Shown here in pieces: positions 8,490 to 15,590 of a DNA stretch of 64,000 nt (position 1 is its first letter; each line of letters opens with the position of its first letter). The stretch lies in contig NZ_QKQS01000013.1 in NCBI RefSeq assembly GCF_003226555.1, positions 631,916-695,915 of the forward strand, written 5' to 3'. The DNA is from Rhodopseudomonas palustris. Its GTDB lineage: Bacteria; Pseudomonadota; Alphaproteobacteria; Rhizobiales; Xanthobacteraceae. A program made the position numbers and the translations under genes. The notes under the pieces were generated by a model. The model saw only the letters and a program-made list of their open reading frames with translations, did not search any database and was not told the origin of the DNA.

Positions 8490-9452
8490 ATGGCCGTCAA
8501 CCGCCCGTTCCCCGTCAACCCCGTGCTGACCGCGGTCGCGATCGGCTACAGCAATCCGGCGAATACGCTGATCGCCGATCTCGTGCTTCCCCGCGTGCCG
8601 GTCGGCTCCGAATCCTTCAAATGGCAAGAGTACTCGCTCGCCGATGGCTTCAGTGTCCCGGAGACGCTGGTCGGCCGCAAGGGTCGCCCGAACCGGATCG
8701 AGGTGGATGCGAAAGAGAAGGACGATTCCACCAACGATTACGGCCTCGACGGCGAAGTCCCGATCGGCGACATCCGCGAGGCGGAGCGCCAGCGTGCGGC
8801 CGGCATTTCGAACTACGATCCGCGAGCCCGCTTGGTCGCAACGCTGACCAACAAGCTGCTGCTCGCCCGCGAAATTCGGGTGGCCGGGATCATCCACAAT
8901 TCGTCCAGCTATGTGGCCGGTCGCAAGGTGCTGCTGTCCGGCGGCTCGCAGTTCTCTGACTACGCCAATTCCGATCCGATCGAGGTGCTCAAGGCGGCGA
9001 TCGACGGCACGCTGATTTTCCGCGCCAACACGCTGGTGATGGGACAGGCCGTCTGGTCGAAGCTGTCCAGTCATCCGGTCCTGGTGAACGCCATTCGCGG
9101 CAATCTCACCAACAAGGGAATCATCACCCGCGAAGAGCTGGCCCGGCTTCTCGAAATCAAGCGGGTGCTGGTCGGCGAGAGCTTTCTCGACAGCGCCAAG
9201 AAGGGGCAGACGGCATCGCTCGCCCGCGTCTGGGGCAAGCATATCGCGGCGCTCTATCTCGACCCGGCGGCCACCAACACGGACGGCGTCACCTTCGGCT
9301 TCACCGCTCAGGTCGGCACCCGCATCGCCGGCAACATCGTGGATCCGGATATCGGCTTGGAGGGCGGTGAGCGCGTCCGTTCCGGCGAGAAGGTCAAGGA
9401 GCTGATCGTGGCTCCCGACGTCGGCTACTTCATCGAAAACGCCGTCGCGTAG
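8490..9452 (+). CDS. Major capsid protein
   Basis: 320 residues. MAVNRPFPVNPVLTAVAIGYSN at the start, then FKWQEYSLADGFSVPET and NDYGLDGEVPIGD, are typical of the major capsid proteins of alphaproteobacterial Mu-like prophages (HK97-fold, gpT-equivalent). It lies directly after the protease and decoration genes, as expected for the shell subunit. Length is normal and it contains no tryptic-like or membrane segments. An AAGGT-type RBS lies upstream of ATG 8490. Confidence 0.88.
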   Translation: MAVNRPFPVNPVLTAVAIGYSNPANTLIADLVLPRVPVGSESFKWQEYSLADGFSVPETLVGRKGRPNRIEVDAKEKDDSTNDYGLDGEVPIGDIREAERQRAAGISNYDPRARLVATLTNKLLLAREIRVAGIIHNSSSYVAGRKVLLSGGSQFSDYANSDPIEVLKAAIDGTLIFRANTLVMGQAVWSKLSSHPVLVNAIRGNLTNKGIITREELARLLEIKRVLVGESFLDSAKKGQTASLARVWGKHIAALYLDPAATNTDGVTFGFTAQVGTRIAGNIVDPDIGLEGGERVRSGEKVKELIVAPDVGYFIENAVA

Positions 9453-9465
9453 TCGGGAGGCGATC

Positions 9466-9771
9466 ATGGCGAACGACGACGAGGCGAAGGTCGAGAAGGC
9501 CGCCAGGGCGGAAGCCGAGAAGGCGGCCAAGGCCGCCAAGGCCAAGGCCGACGAGGAAGCCAAGGCCGCGAAGGCCAGGGCGGACGCCGACAAGCTCGCG
9601 GCGAAGCTCGCCGCGAAGGCCGACAAGAAGGCCCTGCAGGATCACGTCCTCACCCGCGAGGTGAAGCACGACGGCGAGGATTGCGCCGTCGGCGACACGG
9701 TCCCGCTCACCCGCGCGCAGCACGCGCAGCTCTACGCGGCCGGCGCCGTCGCGACCGACTGGCGCGACTGA
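9466..9771 (+). CDS. Ala/Lys/Glu-rich head protein with C-terminal DUF7210-like tail
   Basis: 101 residues. Residues 5-55 are an uninterrupted charged helix of AKA/EKA repeats, likely coiled coil. The C-terminal 40 residues (LTREVKHDGEDCAVGDTVPLTRAQHAQLYAAGAV) match the small module found in many phage head-completion proteins (V-H-G---Y--GD---L---A--L---GAV). It probably helps join capsid and tail or stabilises the head. The same C-terminal style recurs loosely in the small gene at 12749. Function is by position. Confidence 0.65.
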   Translation: MANDDEAKVEKAARAEAEKAAKAAKAKADEEAKAAKARADADKLAAKLAAKADKKALQDHVLTREVKHDGEDCAVGDTVPLTRAQHAQLYAAGAVATDWRD

Positions 9772-9775
9772 GTTC

Positions 9776-9842
9776 GTGCACCCGCCGCCGGGTGCACCGC
9801 GCGGACGACGGTCCGCCTGGCCGGGGGCGCAAGCGCCCTCGG
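9776..9842 (+). promoter_or_regulatory. Two adjacent hairpins after the capsid block
   Basis: Hairpin 1 has 8-bp arms GTGCACCC (9776-9783) and GGGTGCAC (9790-9797). Hairpin 2 is a 9-bp GC-rich stem (9821-9829 with 9834-9842, one G-U) with a CAAG loop. No U-tract follows, so a classical terminator is unlikely. mRNA processing, stability or partial attenuation after the highly expressed capsid genes is plausible. Confidence 0.5.
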
Positions 9843-9872
9843 CGTCATTCTCCGAAACAGCGGGGCGCTGCC

Positions 9873-10199
9873 ATGTCCGACCAGTTCAATCGCTTCGATC
9901 CGTCATTCTACGAACAGGGCGTGGAAGCCTGCGCCACGGGCGCCAGCCTGCTGGACGTGTTCAAGGCCTTCGCCAGCCACGACATGACCGATCGGAAAGC
10001 CGAGGATCGCGTCCTCAGCTACGTGCTCGGCTTCGGCGACGAACTGCTCTCCGAACTACGCGAGGCCGCCAAGCCGCGGTCGGTCGACCTCACCCTCAAC
10101 ATCAACGTGACGGGCTCGCTCGACGACGGTGCAAAGCTCTCGCTGATCCAGGCGATCGAGGATGCCGTGGCGAATGCCGTCAAGCCGGAGCCGAAGTGA
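9873..10199 (+). CDS. Hypothetical phage head-region protein
   Basis: 108 residues from ATG 9873; the frame is open further upstream, but that stretch is low-complexity Arg-rich sequence overlapping the hairpins. The sequence (FNRFDPSFYEQGVEACATGASLLDVFKAFASHDM, then VDLTLNINVTGSLDDGAKLSLIQAIEDAVANAV) is mostly helical with one beta segment. I do not recognise a family. It sits between capsid and head-completion genes, so a small virion or assembly factor is possible. Its stop overlaps the next start (TGATG), suggesting coupled translation. Confidence 0.6.
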   Translation: MSDQFNRFDPSFYEQGVEACATGASLLDVFKAFASHDMTDRKAEDRVLSYVLGFGDELLSELREAAKPRSVDLTLNINVTGSLDDGAKLSLIQAIEDAVANAVKPEPK

Positions 10200-10582
10200 T
10201 GGACCGAAGGGCTTTCCTCGCCGGCGCCGCCGCGGCCTGTTTTGTCCCGCCGATCGCTTATGCGCAGACCGCCAAGCCCGTCTATCCGCGCGATCTGCTC
10301 GACCGCGTGCACGAGATCGGCCGCACGACGCCCGGCGGGCCCAAGCAACTTCAGGCTGCCCTCGAAGCAGAGTTCGGCCGGGGCGAGATTGTCTTCAGGG
10401 ATGAAACCTGGACCGTGCTGGTCGATGTGAGCGCAGTCGACCACCACCCGGCGAGCGACCATCCGAACGTGCGCGGCATCCCGATGCGGATCGTGGAGCC
10501 TGCATCGTGGCGCTCCAGAGACTGGATCCTCGTTTTCGCAGGCGGCCCCGAGTGGCGCCGCGATTACTTGAAGCTGGGCTGA
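10199..10582 (+). CDS. Small exported phage protein with twin-arginine-type signal
   Basis: 127 residues. The start overlaps the preceding stop. The N-terminus MDRRAFLAGAAAACFVPPIAYAQ has an RRAFL twin-arginine motif, a hydrophobic core and an AYA cleavage site at about residue 22. The mature part of about 104 residues (YPRDLLDRVHEIGRTTPGG, WTVLVDVSAVDHHP, WILVFAGGPEWRRDY) has no family I know. An exported protein within a head gene cluster is unusual. It may act in the periplasm during lysis or superinfection exclusion, or it may be a lysogenic-conversion gene. Confidence 0.7.
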   Translation: MDRRAFLAGAAAACFVPPIAYAQTAKPVYPRDLLDRVHEIGRTTPGGPKQLQAALEAEFGRGEIVFRDETWTVLVDVSAVDHHPASDHPNVRGIPMRIVEPASWRSRDWILVFAGGPEWRRDYLKLG

Positions 10583-10586
10583 TCTC

Positions 10587-11054
10587 ATGGCCTTCGCCAC
10601 GCTGTCCGACGTTCTGGCGCGCTATCCGTCCGAGGCGACTGTTCTCGCCGCGGACGAGACCACGCGCGTCCGCGACGATTCGCGGATCGAGGCGGCGCTG
10701 GGCGACGGCACCGCGGAGGTCCGCGCCATCCTGTCGGCGCGCTACACCCGCGACGAGCTGGAGCGGATCGACAATGACAGCCGCGAAGTGCTGCGCATCT
10801 ACACGATCGACATCGCGCTGTATCGCGTGGCGCTGTCCTTCGGCCGCTCCAACGAGCGCGTGGAGAAGCGCTACGACGTCGCCATCGCGCGGCTGCAGGC
10901 GATCGCCAAGGGCACCGCGGCGCTCACCTTCGACGGGCCCGGCGGCGGCGGCACCGGCGGCGCCGGCGAACCGGCCGGAGCGGTGTCGCCCAACGAGGCG
11001 ATCGTGGTCGCCAACGAGCGCGTGCTGACGCGCGACCGGCTGCGGGGCTGGTGA
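10587..11054 (+). CDS. DUF1320 head-completion protein (Mu gp36-like)
   Basis: 155 residues. MAFATLSDVLARYPSE at the start, then an all-helical stretch VRAILSARYTRDELERIDN and YTIDIALYRVALSFGRS, matches DUF1320/Mu gp36, part of the head-tail connector. The C-terminal 35 residues are a Gly-rich linker and short tail. The stop TGA at 11052-11054 overlaps the start of the next gene. Confidence 0.88.
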   Translation: MAFATLSDVLARYPSEATVLAADETTRVRDDSRIEAALGDGTAEVRAILSARYTRDELERIDNDSREVLRIYTIDIALYRVALSFGRSNERVEKRYDVAIARLQAIAKGTAALTFDGPGGGGTGGAGEPAGAVSPNEAIVVANERVLTRDRLRGW

Positions 11055-11548
11055 TGGACAGCGGCGTCCGCATTGAGGTCGACATCACCGACCTGACCAA
11101 GGCGCTCTCGGCGCTGTCCGGGCTCGATCAGCTCGACACCGAGCAACTGATGTCGGACATCGGCGCCCGGCTCGAATTCTCGATGCAGGAACGCATCACC
11201 ACCACCAAGACGGCACCCGACGGCACGCCCTGGCCGGCGAACATCGAAGGCACCTCGATCCTGATGCGGACCGGAGATCACATGCTCGGATCGGTCGCCT
11301 GGACGGCGTCGGCCACCGAGACCGAGGCCGGCCTGTCGTGGGAATACGCGCACGTCCATCAGGACGGCATGACGATCAGCGCCAAGAACGCCAAGCTCCT
11401 GTCGTTCGTCGTCGGCGGCCGCCGCGTCAGCAAGAAGAGCGTCACCATTCCGGCGCGGCCGGTGGTCGGCATCTCGGCGGAGGACGCGACCAAGATCGAC
11501 CAGCTCGCCACCCGTTTCGTCGCCGGTAAGCTCGGAGGCGGCCAGTGA
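11054..11548 (+). CDS. Phage virion morphogenesis protein (Mu gpG / P2 gpS family)
   Basis: 164 residues. RIEVDITDLTKALSALSGL, then LEFSMQERITTTKTAPDGTPW and WEYAHVHQDG, are the conserved elements of the phage tail-completion/virion-morphogenesis family. The protein completes the tail end so that heads can attach. ATG 11054 is used; GTG 11051 is an alternative start adding one residue. In Mu, gpG lies between F and I; here it is displaced to after the head block. Confidence 0.88.
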   Translation: MDSGVRIEVDITDLTKALSALSGLDQLDTEQLMSDIGARLEFSMQERITTTKTAPDGTPWPANIEGTSILMRTGDHMLGSVAWTASATETEAGLSWEYAHVHQDGMTISAKNAKLLSFVVGGRRVSKKSVTIPARPVVGISAEDATKIDQLATRFVAGKLGGGQ

Positions 11549-12129
11549 TTGTGCCCGCCACCATCTCCGAGCGGCTCGCGGCCTCCGCTTTGGTCGGCTA
11601 TCTCGCCGCCGTTGAAGCGACCTTGAAGCCGCTGTTTCCGGACATCACGGTGCGCCAGCATCCGGGCCGGATCGACGTCTCGGACATCGTCGAAAAAGAC
11701 ATCTTCACGCCGCCAATGATCGCGCTCGCGGCGGTGAAATGGAAGCTCGACGGCGACCTCGCCGGCTCGTGGGATCTGCCGGTCGAGGCCGCCGCCTACA
11801 TCGTCACCGAAGACATGGCGCTGGGGGGCCGCGCCTGGCGCCGGCAGGAGGTCGCGCATGCGCTCTCGGTCGGGCTGCTCGGCGTGCTCGGCGATCTCGA
11901 CGCGTCGCGCTGGGGCCTGCTGCGTATCGCCCCGCCGCAGAAGGTCGAGGCGCGGCCTTTGTTCACCAGCGAAGTCTTCGCCAAGGGCGCGGCGTACTAC
12001 GTCGTCACCTGGGAACAGACGCTGAAGGGCTTCGGCAGCAGTCCGCTCGAAAGGCCGCCGATCGCCGAACCGCAGATCTTCGATTTCGACGGCGAGCCGG
12101 TCGACGACAGCGATGGAGCGCCGGTGTGA
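11545..12129 (+). CDS. DUF1834-like phage protein (Mu gp37-like)
   Basis: 194 residues from GTG 11545, overlapping the previous stop as GTGA. The sequence includes FPDITVRQHPGRIDVSDIVEKDIFTPP, a long amphipathic C-terminal half and YYVVTWEQTLKGFG, consistent with the DUF1834/gp37 family found after gpG and before baseplate genes. It probably works in tail assembly. The family match is moderate; the position is typical. Confidence 0.7.
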   Translation: MIVPATISERLAASALVGYLAAVEATLKPLFPDITVRQHPGRIDVSDIVEKDIFTPPMIALAAVKWKLDGDLAGSWDLPVEAAAYIVTEDMALGGRAWRRQEVAHALSVGLLGVLGDLDASRWGLLRIAPPQKVEARPLFTSEVFAKGAAYYVVTWEQTLKGFGSSPLERPPIAEPQIFDFDGEPVDDSDGAPV

Positions 12130-12740
12130 GCATCACCGATCCGCAGGTCCGCGCGCTGAAACAGTATCTGCGCAATTTCGAAAAGCGCCTGGTCGAGGTC
12201 GATCAGCGCGTCGCGCGGATGATCATGCGCGGCAAGGTCGCCAAGGTGCGCAAGCAAGGCGACGACTGGCAGGTCAAGCTGGAGATCGGCCGCGATCCGG
12301 AGACCGACAAGCCGGTGCAGTCGCCCTGGGCGCCGGTGCAGCCGGTCGCCGCCGGCGCGCTGAAGATCAAGGTCAAGCCTGTCGAGGGCGAAGCGATGAC
12401 GCTGCTGTCGCCGTCCGGCGTGCTCGGCACCGCGTCGATGGCGATCCGCTCACCCTACGACGACGATCATCCGGCGCCGAAGGGCGACGAGGATTTCGTG
12501 CTCGAAATCGGCAAGTCGAAATTCGTCATCGCGGACGGGCTGATCAGCACCAAGGTCGGCGGCAACGAGATCGAGCTCAAGGGCGACGCCATCAACATCG
12601 TGGCTACTGACAGCGACGGCTACGTCGTCGCGAAAAGCGGCAAGTTCTGGCACCTCGGCGTCGAGGCCAAGAACGAAAAAGCCACACCGAAAGTCACCAC
12701 CGAAGACGGCCCGGCAAAGAGCGTCAAAGCGAAGATCTGA
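12126..12740 (+). CDS. Baseplate spike protein (P2 gpV / Mu gp45 family)
   Basis: 204 residues, starting at GTG 12126 within the previous gene's end. An N-terminal OB-like domain (MRGKVAKVRKQGDDWQVKLEIG, LLSPSGVLGTASMAIRSPYDDDHP) is followed by a beta-helical spike stem (FVIADGLISTKVGGNEIELKGDAINIVA). gpV forms the trimeric membrane-piercing needle at the tail tip. It opens the P2-order tail block V-W-J-I. The C-terminus is Lys/Thr-rich without an obvious iron-binding HxH tip. Confidence 0.88.
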   Translation: MSITDPQVRALKQYLRNFEKRLVEVDQRVARMIMRGKVAKVRKQGDDWQVKLEIGRDPETDKPVQSPWAPVQPVAAGALKIKVKPVEGEAMTLLSPSGVLGTASMAIRSPYDDDHPAPKGDEDFVLEIGKSKFVIADGLISTKVGGNEIELKGDAINIVATDSDGYVVAKSGKFWHLGVEAKNEKATPKVTTEDGPAKSVKAKI

Positions 12741-12748
12741 GGCACAGC

Positions 12749-12973
12749 ATGGCAGACGAAAAGAAAAGCTATCGCATCACCACCCGCCGCCCGATCGGCG
12801 GCCGCATGCGCCCGGCCGGCGAGATCGTGGCGCTGACCGATCGCGAGTATCAGGCGGAGGCCGGCTGGGGTGGCATCGAGCCGGTCATGCCTGAACCCGC
12901 CGCGCCGGCGGCAGAAGCCGCCGCGGATGCCGGCGAGACCGACGCGGCCACGAACACGCGCAAGCGCAAGTAA
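12749..12973 (+). CDS. Small hypothetical baseplate-region protein
   Basis: 74 residues. The N-terminal half (YRITTRRPIGGRMRPAGEIVALTDREYQAEAGWGGIEPV) resembles the small module that ends the capsid-block gene at 9466: a beta hairpin followed by L---E---GAI. The C-terminal 25 residues are Ala/Glu-rich and end in basic KRK. It lies between gpV and gpW with a 3-base gap to gpW. Function unknown. Confidence 0.6.
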   Translation: MADEKKSYRITTRRPIGGRMRPAGEIVALTDREYQAEAGWGGIEPVMPEPAAPAAEAAADAGETDAATNTRKRK

Positions 12974-12976
12974 GCG

Positions 12977-13393
12977 ATGGCCGAGCGCACCACCAGGACC
13001 GGGGTCGACGCGAACACGGGGCGCATCCTGCGCGGCCGTGAGCATGCGGAGCATTGCGTGCGCCGCATCTTCGCGACCCGCCTCGGCACCCGGGTGATGC
13101 GGCTCGGTCTGGGTGCCGATCTGGCTCCGCTGCGCGGCGAGAACCTGACCGCCATCAACGTGCTGCGCGCCTATTCCGAGATGGTCTCGGCGGTGCACAG
13201 CCAGGAGCCGGCGATTCGGATCCGCAATATTCAGCCCTGGCTGATCGACGGTCGTAACGGTGCGATCGGCTTCATCTTCGGGACCACCTTCTATCCCTAT
13301 GGGCACCTCGGCGATTACTCGGTCGAGGAGGATGCAGATATTCGCGTGCCGGTGACGGCGTTGGCGCGCGGATCTGCGGCGGTGTCGGCATGA
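12977..13393 (+). CDS. Baseplate wedge protein (P2 gpW / GPW_gp25 family)
   Basis: 138 residues. GVDANTGRILRGREHAEHCVRRIFATRLGTRVMR is the gpW/gp25 opening (region for phage-side lysozyme-like baseplate wedge), followed by NVLRAYSEMVSAVHSQEPAIRIRNI. It forms part of the baseplate wedge with gpJ and gpI. Its stop overlaps the start of gpJ (ATGA), as in P2-type operons. Confidence 0.9.
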   Translation: MAERTTRTGVDANTGRILRGREHAEHCVRRIFATRLGTRVMRLGLGADLAPLRGENLTAINVLRAYSEMVSAVHSQEPAIRIRNIQPWLIDGRNGAIGFIFGTTFYPYGHLGDYSVEEDADIRVPVTALARGSAAVSA

Positions 13394-14328
13394 CGACGGC
13401 AGCCTCTCTCGATCTGTCGCGCATCGGCGCGCCGACGCTGGTCACGATCGACTACGAAGCGGCGCTGACGGCGCGGCTGCTGCACTTCAAGGCGCTGTGG
13501 GATGCGGCGCGGCTGCGCGACCCGACGCTGCCGGCGTTCGACGTGATCGACGCGGCCGGCAATCCGGTGACGCAGTTCGACTCCAACGTCGTGCTCGAGC
13601 AAGAATTCGCCTACGGCGAAACGATGGTCGAACAGACCATCAACGACCATGCCAACGCGCTGCGCCTGGCGACCTCGGCCGGCGCCGATCTCGATCATCT
13701 GGCGGTGACCTACAAGGCGACGTCGCGGCTGATCCTGTCGCCGGCAACGGGCACCACGTCCGAAGTGCTGGAAGCCGACGACGAACTGCGCGAGCGCGCG
13801 CAGATCTCCGACGAAGCCCGGCCGCTGTTCGGACTCACGCCGCCCGGCTACGTCTGGCGCGTCCGCAAGCTGTTCGGCGACCGCGTCAAGGATGTCCGGC
13901 CGCTGCGCCGGCCCGGCGGCCATATGGACCTCTACATTCTGGCGCGCGATGGCGACGGCACGCCGGCCGAGACGCTGATCGGCGACATCCAGGGCGCCTT
14001 CGACGGCGAAGCCGGCTCGCATTCGACCGACATCGTCACGGTGCTGCCGGCGCGCATCGTGGCTGCGCCCGTGCAGGTGAAACTTTGGGTGGCGCGCGGC
14101 CCCGATCCGGCGCTCGCCGTCGCGCTCGCCTCCACGGCGATCGCATCGCTCGGCGCCGAGCGCCACCGCATCGGCGAGACGCTGCACGCGCAGGCGATCG
14201 GCGCGGTCGCCAAGTCCGGCGCGGTACGCAAGGTCGATGTTCTGGCGCCGTTGGTGGACGTGGTCGGCGGACAGGATGGCGCGCCGCACATCTCGTCGAT
14301 CGCCGTGAGCTGGGGGATCGACGCATGA
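13390..14328 (+). CDS. Baseplate assembly protein (P2 gpJ / Mu gp47 family)
   Basis: 312 residues. Typical J features: an N-terminal VTIDYEAALTARLLHFKALWD, then TINDHANALRLATSAGADLDHLA and the conserved YVWRVRKLFGDRVKDV. The protein builds the baseplate wedge and links the spike hub to the sheath. Overlaps at both ends (13390 with gpW, ATGA at 14325 with gpI) indicate coupled translation. Confidence 0.92.
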   Translation: MTTAASLDLSRIGAPTLVTIDYEAALTARLLHFKALWDAARLRDPTLPAFDVIDAAGNPVTQFDSNVVLEQEFAYGETMVEQTINDHANALRLATSAGADLDHLAVTYKATSRLILSPATGTTSEVLEADDELRERAQISDEARPLFGLTPPGYVWRVRKLFGDRVKDVRPLRRPGGHMDLYILARDGDGTPAETLIGDIQGAFDGEAGSHSTDIVTVLPARIVAAPVQVKLWVARGPDPALAVALASTAIASLGAERHRIGETLHAQAIGAVAKSGAVRKVDVLAPLVDVVGGQDGAPHISSIAVSWGIDA

Positions 14329-15578
14329 CCGAGCCATTCCCCTCGCTGCTGCCCTACCAGGCGCCCGCCGAACATTGCCACAGCCTGGTCAACGCGGCGC
14401 GCTGGCCGAAGCTGTTCGCCGAAGCGGCCTCGCTACGCACGCTGTGGAACCCGTGGACGTGCCCGGCCGAGCAGTTGCCGCTGCTCGCCTGGGCGTGGTC
14501 GGTCGATTTCTGGAAGCCGGAATGGCCGGAGCATCGCAAGCGTCAGGTGATCGCCGAATCGCCCGCGTATCACGAGGCCAAAACCACGGTCGCCGGCTAT
14601 CGGATGGCGCTGGGCTATGTCGACGCCGAATTCGTCCGGGCCCGGCTGCCGCGGCACGCGTTCTTCGTCGGCTCCGCGCCGACCAAGGAGTCGCACGATC
14701 GCTGGCTCGCCGGCCTGCCGGAGATCCGCATCTACACGGCGGACTATCCGATCCGCTATCGCCCGGTGCCGTTCCTGATGCCCGACGGGACGATCGTTCA
14801 ACGCACCTTGAAGGGACGTTTTGTCGGGCGGCGTTTCGTGGCTCGCTCGGCAAAGGCCGTCGTGCTCGGCCGCTGGCGGCCGGAGCTTCGCAAGGGCGGC
14901 ACCGTGCAGCGCCTGGTGGTCGCCGGTGTGCGCACGGACGCCTCGGGCCGGCTGCTGTCCGATCCGGAAAGGCTGGTCATTCCCGGCCCGCGGCGGAATA
15001 CGTTTCAGGTCGGCAAGCGGCTGCGCGGGCGGTTCGTCGCTGACGGCAAGCTCGCCGGCCAGCGGGTGATCCTGCTCAGTTTCACGACCGGCGGCGATCA
15101 GTTCATCCCCGCTGTGATGTCGCCCGGCCTGACGCCGATCGACGCGACGCCACGCAAAATGTGGGAGCCCCAGCCGGCCGGGCGCGGCTGGTTCGTCGGG
15201 ATGCGGCTCAAGGGCCGCGGCATCCGCCCGAACCGCGCCGACGAACAGGCCTATCTGTCGATCCGCCTGGCGGACGGCAGCTCCGCCGAACTCGGCCGCA
15301 TGCGCAACCGCATCGGCCGCTCGCGGATTCGCCGGAAGCCTTTCACCGCCACCGTGGTGGCGCATATCGCCGGGCCGTCGAAACGCGGCTTCCCGCTCGG
15401 TCGCTACCTTCGCGCCGGCCCGGAGCCGCGCATCGCCGAGGTGATCAGCGCCCTGGCCGTGACCCAGGCTGCGCGTGACACCCTCTATCTCGATCACAAC
15501 TCGGTCCGTCCCATCACTTACGGCGATCTCGCGAGATTGCCCGACGATGTGCGGTTCGGTGCCGTCATTCGCCGCTGA
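14325..15578 (+). CDS. Tail protein I (P2 gpI family) with long C-terminal extension
   Basis: 417 residues, more than twice P2 gpI. Residues 1-150 carry the family core (LLPYQAPAEHCHSLVNAARWPKLFAEA, WNPWTCPAEQLPLLAWAWSVDFWKPEWPE). About 150-417 is an Arg/Gly-rich beta-type extension with repeated R-L-RGRFVA / VGRRFVARSAK / LKGRGIRPNRAD elements, probably a fibre-attachment or adhesin platform. It connects the baseplate with the fibre genes that follow. Confidence 0.85.
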   Translation: MTEPFPSLLPYQAPAEHCHSLVNAARWPKLFAEAASLRTLWNPWTCPAEQLPLLAWAWSVDFWKPEWPEHRKRQVIAESPAYHEAKTTVAGYRMALGYVDAEFVRARLPRHAFFVGSAPTKESHDRWLAGLPEIRIYTADYPIRYRPVPFLMPDGTIVQRTLKGRFVGRRFVARSAKAVVLGRWRPELRKGGTVQRLVVAGVRTDASGRLLSDPERLVIPGPRRNTFQVGKRLRGRFVADGKLAGQRVILLSFTTGGDQFIPAVMSPGLTPIDATPRKMWEPQPAGRGWFVGMRLKGRGIRPNRADEQAYLSIRLADGSSAELGRMRNRIGRSRIRRKPFTATVVAHIAGPSKRGFPLGRYLRAGPEPRIAEVISALAVTQAARDTLYLDHNSVRPITYGDLARLPDDVRFGAVIRR

Positions 15579-15590
15579 AAAGGAGGCATC

